Part shown: piece by piece, positions 63,791-64,000 of the stretch
Layout of the letters: each line of letters opens with the position of its first letter
How positions within the stretch are numbered: the stretch's first letter is position 1
Assembly (NCBI RefSeq): GCF_027244095.1
Contig: NC_069657.1
Span: 143,774,857 to 143,838,856, forward strand
Source: Hemicordylus capensis
Lineage: Eukaryota; Chordata; Lepidosauria; Squamata; Cordylidae
Reading direction: 5' to 3'
DNA length: 64,000 nucleotides
The notes under the pieces: generated by a model
The model's database searches: none
The model's input: only the letters and a program-made list of their open reading frames with translations
Told to the model about the DNA's origin: nothing
Made by a program: the position numbers and the translations under genes

Positions 63791-64000
63791 GGAGAGGTAA
63801 ATTTATGTATTTTATTAAAATATTTTTTTAATCCCATCTGTCTTTAAAAAAAACAAATCAAGTGTGGCTTCTGCAAGGCAATACTTGCCTGATGTGGGTC
63901 CTGATTGCAGTAATAAACTTGGATGGAAGAGGCTGTGGGAGTAGAATCCGTTCCTTCTGCTCCACAGAGCAACGGCACAGCAAAGGAAGGAATATAAGGG

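Overview
The window is vertebrate nuclear DNA with one clear protein gene, three split coding exons and dense interspersed repeats. The repeats point to a sauropsid, most likely a squamate (lizard): composite 5S/tRNA SINEs, a tRNA SINE with a Bov-B-like 3' end, MIR-like SINEs, CR1/L2-type LINE 3' ends, and many short hAT-type and other foldback DNA elements, several with target duplications still readable.

The gene is RTN4RL2 (Nogo receptor-like 2, NgR2) on the minus strand. Its coding exons lie at 43297-43327, 36438-36916 and 34379-35200 and join in phase to a 443-residue GPI-anchored leucine-rich-repeat protein. A CpG island covers exon 1 (about 42.6-44.4 kb), and GC-rich sequence continues to about 49 kb. 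A second strong CpG island at 57.4-57.96 kb, with a full CRE and a good splice donor, looks like the promoter and first exon of a plus-strand gene. As I recall human gene order, SLC43A3 is the divergent neighbour of RTN4RL2, so it is a candidate, but no coding exon of it is visible before the window ends. A third CpG-rich patch sits at 0.83-1.23 kb.

From 1.3 to 34 kb I see no recognisable coding exon. This part holds nested DNA-transposon relics (9.9-10.4 kb, 11.3-12.9 kb), solo MITEs, SINEs, microsatellites, a U2 snRNA fossil (4.3 kb) and some unique sequence with possible regulatory motifs (CAGCTG cluster at 17.1-17.35 kb, nuclear-receptor IR6 at 25.5 kb). From 44 to 64 kb the picture is similar, with an almost identical 145-bp tandem duplication at 62.0-62.3 kb.

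The most interesting signal is the SINE series. One copy (20.49-20.79 kb) carries a 5S rRNA-like head, then a full tRNA-like head, then a body. Four copies carry the 5S head, a shrunken tRNA relic and the same body. Two copies carry only the tRNA head and body. No LTR retrovirus or Polinton was recognised.
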